64,000 nucleotides of DNA, taken from assembly GCA_008973525.1 (NCBI GenBank), contig WACJ01000217.1:434001-498000 (forward strand), written 5' to 3'. Every line of letters starts with the position of its first letter. Position 1 is the first letter of the stretch. Under the pieces are notes generated by a model, which saw only the letters and a list, made by a program, of their open reading frames with translations, was not told the origin of the DNA and did no database searches. The DNA is from Stenopsyche tienmushanensis (Eukaryota; Arthropoda; Insecta; Trichoptera; Stenopsychidae). Below are positions 59,800-64,000 of the stretch, piece by piece. Position numbers and translations under genes: made by a program.

Positions 59800-61090
59800 T
59801 GGTAAAAATTTCAAAAAAAGAGTGAATAACCTCTTTTATTTTGATCTTCAACTCGCATATAAATACAATTAAAAGTCTTCTGCGCTGGTGTGTGATGAAA
59901 CGAAGAAAAACTGTGTTCGAAATCCAAACAAATTATCCTGTAAAATAAAGGGGAAATTGTTTTTTTTTCATTTATCTGCCAGAATCGGGAGAATTCTTTG
60001 CACGTTTCATCGTGATTAATGTTGAGTGACGGGTAAACAAATGTTTGAGTAGGCTCGAAAGAAAAAGTTAAGAACAACTTTTCTACTTTTTCACAACCTT
60101 TCATCGTTTTACGCCAGGATCAAATTGACAGAGGCGCGCTTTAAGTAGAATACTTTTTATTGAAAAAAGAGAAGAAAAAAAATCCCTTAGAAGCTACGAG
60201 CACAAAGCATGAACGAGTTGGAAATTAATGATTGCGGTCATTTATACATGCCGAATAAATTATTTTTTACATCTTCCGACGGAAAGAGCAAATGTTTGCT
60301 AAAGTAATTCAAAAACATTGTTATTATTATAATTATTTTATAAATCCTGTGTGATTTTGCATTTATCAAAAAATTGTTTGATTGCATTTAAATGATTGAA
60401 ATAAATTAGCAAAACCTCACACAGTTCGCCAAGGGGCTTCATGATAAATAGCTTAATTCCCCGACCAAAGTAGCCTTCGCTTTTTTAAAGTGCGGAAACT
60501 GAGAGCTTTCATCGTATCCGTCTTTTATGACGTTCTCAAATTAACATGATATCCTTGCGAAAATTTTAATCCTGATTTTTGCTCAAAGTTCTATTTGCCC
60601 CGACCGCTAGAATAATAATACAATCTTGATTCGCGGCACCCACGCATAATTTATGGCCGCTTTTTGTGGTCATATTTCAGGCTTTCATTGAAAAAAAATC
60701 CGGTAAGTCGTGACGAGACCATTTAAGCACGTAAAATATGAAAAAAATCAGCAGCGGCAAATTTCAGTCGCAAAATTTTTGTTTGCTCTCCCAGGAGCAG
60801 ATGCCTTAATACGAAAGAAACGACCGCCTATTTATTTTAGAAGAGCATTCCACCGTTTATTTTCGCTCTCAGAAATATATTGTGATCATAAAAATGCAGA
60901 AATCACATCAGTCCCTGTCAATGGTAAATGGTGGTAAGCCGAAATGTAAACGAGCTTTTTTGCTCCATCCATATTTTGCAATACGTTCACTTTTCTCGCT
61001 CTCTCGAAATTTAAAGAACAAGTTATTAAATAACATGCTAATAAAGAAAATTGAAATGAACAAGCCTCGTATATTGAGTCATCTTCAAAT
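59800..61090. other. High-complexity, repeat-poor block
   Basis: No convincing frame; several short ones overlap on both strands. Motifs such as TTTATGGCCGC and GGTCATTTATACATG resemble those of homeodomain-bound non-coding elements. This is inference. Confidence 0.25.
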
Positions 61091-61099
61091 ACCATGACG

Positions 61100-62325
61100 G
61101 AACAGCATTAATACATAGATATAGGAACTTTGATAGATTTAACGAAGCTGATTTAAATGCAGCTAAGATGAGATATTCGTGAGAAATACCAGTGTAATAT
61201 ATTAATACAATAGAATAGGAACGCTTCGAGGAGAAGGATATTCAATATGTATACAAATAACAAATCAATCAATCTATTCACTGTTTGTTTATTTTAAGTT
61301 TTTGTAATAATATATACATCCCCTATTTTAATTTGATATTATCGATAGCATCTAATATAATGTTTCATTTTCTTAATATTTGTACAATATATAATCTTTA
61401 GGCTTAATGTCAGTAGCCATCCCTTGGTTTATGAAAATGATGCAAACATCTTTGTATAGAACTGTGCGTTTTACAGTTCCAGCGGTGTTGTGCTTGACTG
61501 TTGTGGGTATGCGCACATAAGAAGCTGCATACGATGCTACGAAGGAGAAAGAGCACTGTCGCTACTGCAGTTCCGATCGTAGTGTGTTAATGGAAGATAT
61601 TTTTTTTACTCCGAGTGAGTTATGCTCACTTAATGATTATCTCCTGCTTAAAATTCATATTTAAATAATGATATCACAACATAACCAAACGTATATTAAG
61701 TATATTAAGAAGAATAATTTAGTATAAATTATATAATACCCAATCAAGATGATATAATACGTTATATAATGGCTTCGTTCTACGTTGAAATATGAAGCTG
61801 TGTTTGTGTAGTATATAATAAAATAACCAACTTCCTATACACACACACATGTAGCAGAAACGACGTCACGCATGCGCGTAGCGCTTTTATTTTTATTTTT
61901 TGCTTTTATTAAAATAAAGAGCTATGGAGATCAAAAAATCGTTTAAAGCGCAATAACTTTCAGTCTCTCAAAAGATCCATTAAAATTATATAAACTAAAA
62001 TAGAAACCCTTGTGTATATAAACCATCAAGGGATGACTCGAAACTATTTCATTTTTAAAACATCTAATTCTATTTGTTTGGTGAAGCTATGGTCTTGCTT
62101 AGAGTGAGTTCATTGAGCGTGTAAGTGGACTAGCGAGTAAACTGACTTAATTTAATTTATGCCGTTATCTGACAAGAATTTGAATATACTTAATTATATT
62201 TAAATTAATAAATAGTTTTGACGACAAAGAATAATTGGCGATATGTAAGGATTTAACTGAATATTTAATTAAATAGACGAAAATATTTCAATTAATTCCT
62301 TTAAAAGCTCGACGCCGATTTATAT
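61100..62325. other. Unassigned AT-rich sequence
   Basis: A stretch at 61795-61890 (GAAGCTGTGTTTGTGTAGTA then ACGCATGCGCGTAGCGC) recurs in part at 10998-11115 and 51298-51350, so it is a dispersed repeat. Nothing else recognised. Confidence 0.4.
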
Positions 62326-62329
62326 AATA

Positions 62330-62518
62330 CAGTCAGTTCTTCTATAGCGTCGAGATATGGACCACGCTATAGAAAGTTAAGCACCCATACAAAATTTGTG
62401 CGTTGTTAAAAAGTGCAAGTGACTAACACGCGTGAAGGGGCATTCATCCTACGTATTTTACCGGTTGCTTACGTCAAAGATGCCGCAAACGAAGTGGACG
62501 CTATAGGAGGGATGACTG
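62330..62518 (+). mobile_element. Intact 189-bp MITE flanked by TA
   Basis: Ends CAGTCAGTTCTTCTATAGCG and its near-inverse at the right (GACGCTATAGGAGGGATGAC then TG). TA dinucleotides flank it at 62328-62329 and 62519-62520, the target duplication of the Tc1/mariner superfamily. No coding capacity. Confidence 0.85.
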
Positions 62519-62869
62519 TATATGTTAAATAAGCCACTCAAATTGGTAATAGCCGATGTCAAATTAAATGTGAAAAGATTGAAAATTTGTTCAGATTACT
62601 GATAGACGACTCCAAAACCATCGGTTTCCATTTTGTGTCTCATATTCTCGATGTGTGTCACTATCAGTTTATCTAGTGAGTCTGTGCATTGGGAATATCA
62701 TCAGTTATTACTTAGTTACACATGAAGATTCGGAATTCGGAATTGGTCAAAAATCCACCTTGATTATGAAAGGTTTTGTGCAATATTTTACAAATTGACA
62801 AAGGTACTATGATCTTTAATTGTCATTTATGCTTTTTCTATGATTGCCCTATGCCCGTAGGCATCGTTT

Positions 62870-63560
62870 GAACCCCTAGGGTAACGATGTGGAGTAGAGG
62901 TGCGCGAAAGTAGCCTCGTCGGTTTGCTCATCAAACGCAGCTGGGGTAGCCCAGCTAACATGAGTTGGGTGCGCAGGTCACCCTGTGGAACCAACTCATG
63001 TGTGTGGAACAGCCAATTACAGTAGTTGGTGGAGACTGTGTCAAAGGCTCACAACTATCCTCAACGGCCTAGGCATACAGAGGAGAATGATTTTAGGCTG
63101 TTCAAACGGCGATTCGGATCCGTGGCTAGGTTCTACAAATGACTGAACCGATATGAGTACCATGGGAGGGATAGCCCCTGTAGTCCGTCATTTGCTGTAG
63201 CCCTCTTCAAACTGAGGTTAGACTCATGGTAGCAGTGAACCCGCGGTAGTATTCCTTCGAATTTAGCTTGAACCTTTGTCCTTTCTTCTCTGCTGCACCC
63301 TGGGATGCAATAGTCTGAAGTTTTTTTTGTTTGCGAAGGGGAGAGTCTTAAAAAAGACACCACCATACCACTAGTGGTAGTATGGGATTTTTACCCATTA
63401 AATTCCATTATACCCATCCCCTTTGGCTGCCACCTGACTGGGCTGGTCTCTAATAGTCTGAAGCTGGTTTTCCTGCAGAAACCTCGCCTCCTCTGGAAGG
63501 CGCGTAGCAAAAGGGGTAGGTACCTGGACGCTGTTAGTCGCTGTCTGTCGTCTGTTGTCT
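62870..63560 (-). repeat. R1-like LINE-derived repeat, reverse orientation
   Basis: Reverse complement of the 4925-5560 family, from CTAGGGTAACGATGTGGAGT through GTAGTTGGTGGAGACTGTGT to CCTCGCCTCCTCTGGAAGGC. Confidence 0.7.
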
Positions 63561-64000
63561 GCCAATAGAATGGCGTCAAAAAAATATTTCCACTTATATT
63601 TTTTTGGAATGAGTTAGGACACGAAGCAGCAAAAACTGCTAAAAAATTAACAAAACCTTCAAAAATGGATCAATTTATCAGAAAATAATTAAATAATGTT
63701 ATAAAACTTTCGTTTTGGTGATATGAATCTCGACAATGAGCCTCGAGGAAGACCTAAAATCGTCGTTAGTGATGAACATTTAAAGCCATAGTGAAAGCTA
63801 ATTCACATAATACTATAGTTTAAGCACTTGTTTGTTAGTTATATGACAGTTATATGATCCAGAACTCCAGAATTGTCAATTCCAATAAATACGCATGGGC
63901 CATGGGAATCGGGAATGAGCATTTCTCAATTGAATGCTTTAAATTACAGATTTTAAGGAATAAAATGATTGATCGAAGAATTTATTGATTCTTTGAGTGC

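Noticed and set aside
1..64000. CRISPR arrays, operons or bacterial genes
   Set aside because: No regular spacer arrays, no bacterial gene clusters and no ribosome binding sites; all recognised genes are spliced.
1..64000. tRNA or rRNA genes
   Set aside because: I found no cloverleaf or conserved rRNA segment; the one B-box-like site at about 37150-37165 lacks a plausible full tRNA fold.

Overview
This is eukaryotic, AT-rich nuclear DNA. Four spliced protein-coding genes with clean GT-AG introns sit among a dense layer of decayed transposable elements. The gene set (an Ir76b-type ionotropic chemoreceptor, UFSP2, LRRC56 and an EPHX4-like epoxide hydrolase) and the transposon mix (mariner, hAT-type MITEs, R1-like and Jockey-like LINEs) point to an insect. 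I cannot name the order or species from the sequence alone.

Layout. 1-2045: LINE remnants (a C-terminal LINE fragment, then an R1-like reverse transcriptase relic). 2839-19870, minus: EPHX4-like epoxide hydrolase in six exons, 328 aa; its last intron is 12.2 kb and is largely filled by mariner, hAT-MITE and LINE debris. 20140-22470: MITE and LINE fragments. 23793-26436, minus: LRRC56 in seven exons, 581 aa. 26440-32889: intergenic AT-rich DNA with a mariner relic. 32890-43482, plus: Ir76b in eight exons, 548 aa, with two introns of about 2.7 and 3.6 kb that hold repeats and a mariner with both ends. 45160-48716, plus: UFSP2 in nine exons, about 580 aa, with an antisense mariner relic in its last intron. 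48850-64000: no recognised gene; repeats, a TA-flanked MITE, a possible solo LTR, a Jockey-like RT fragment, R1-like repeats, and several repeat-poor, high-complexity blocks that look more like conserved non-coding DNA than genes.

The genes are not an operon or pathway cluster. EPHX4-like hydrolases hydrolyse epoxides at membranes, LRRC56 helps build outer dynein arms of motile axonemes, IR76b is a chemosensory co-receptor, and UFSP2 processes and removes the ubiquitin-like modifier UFM1. All exon joins given here were made by eye from splice sites, reading phase and family similarity. All four models keep an open frame across every junction.

I did not find a convincing undescribed biological system. 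The strongest unusual signals are: a hAT-type MITE subfamily with mariner terminal sequence fixed inside it (two copies with 8-bp target duplications); transposons nested inside transposons; a foldback element about 34 bp from a splice acceptor; a perfect 13-bp inverted repeat about 200 bp upstream of the Ir76b start; and a duplicated block with splice-like signals near LRRC56 and UFSP2.
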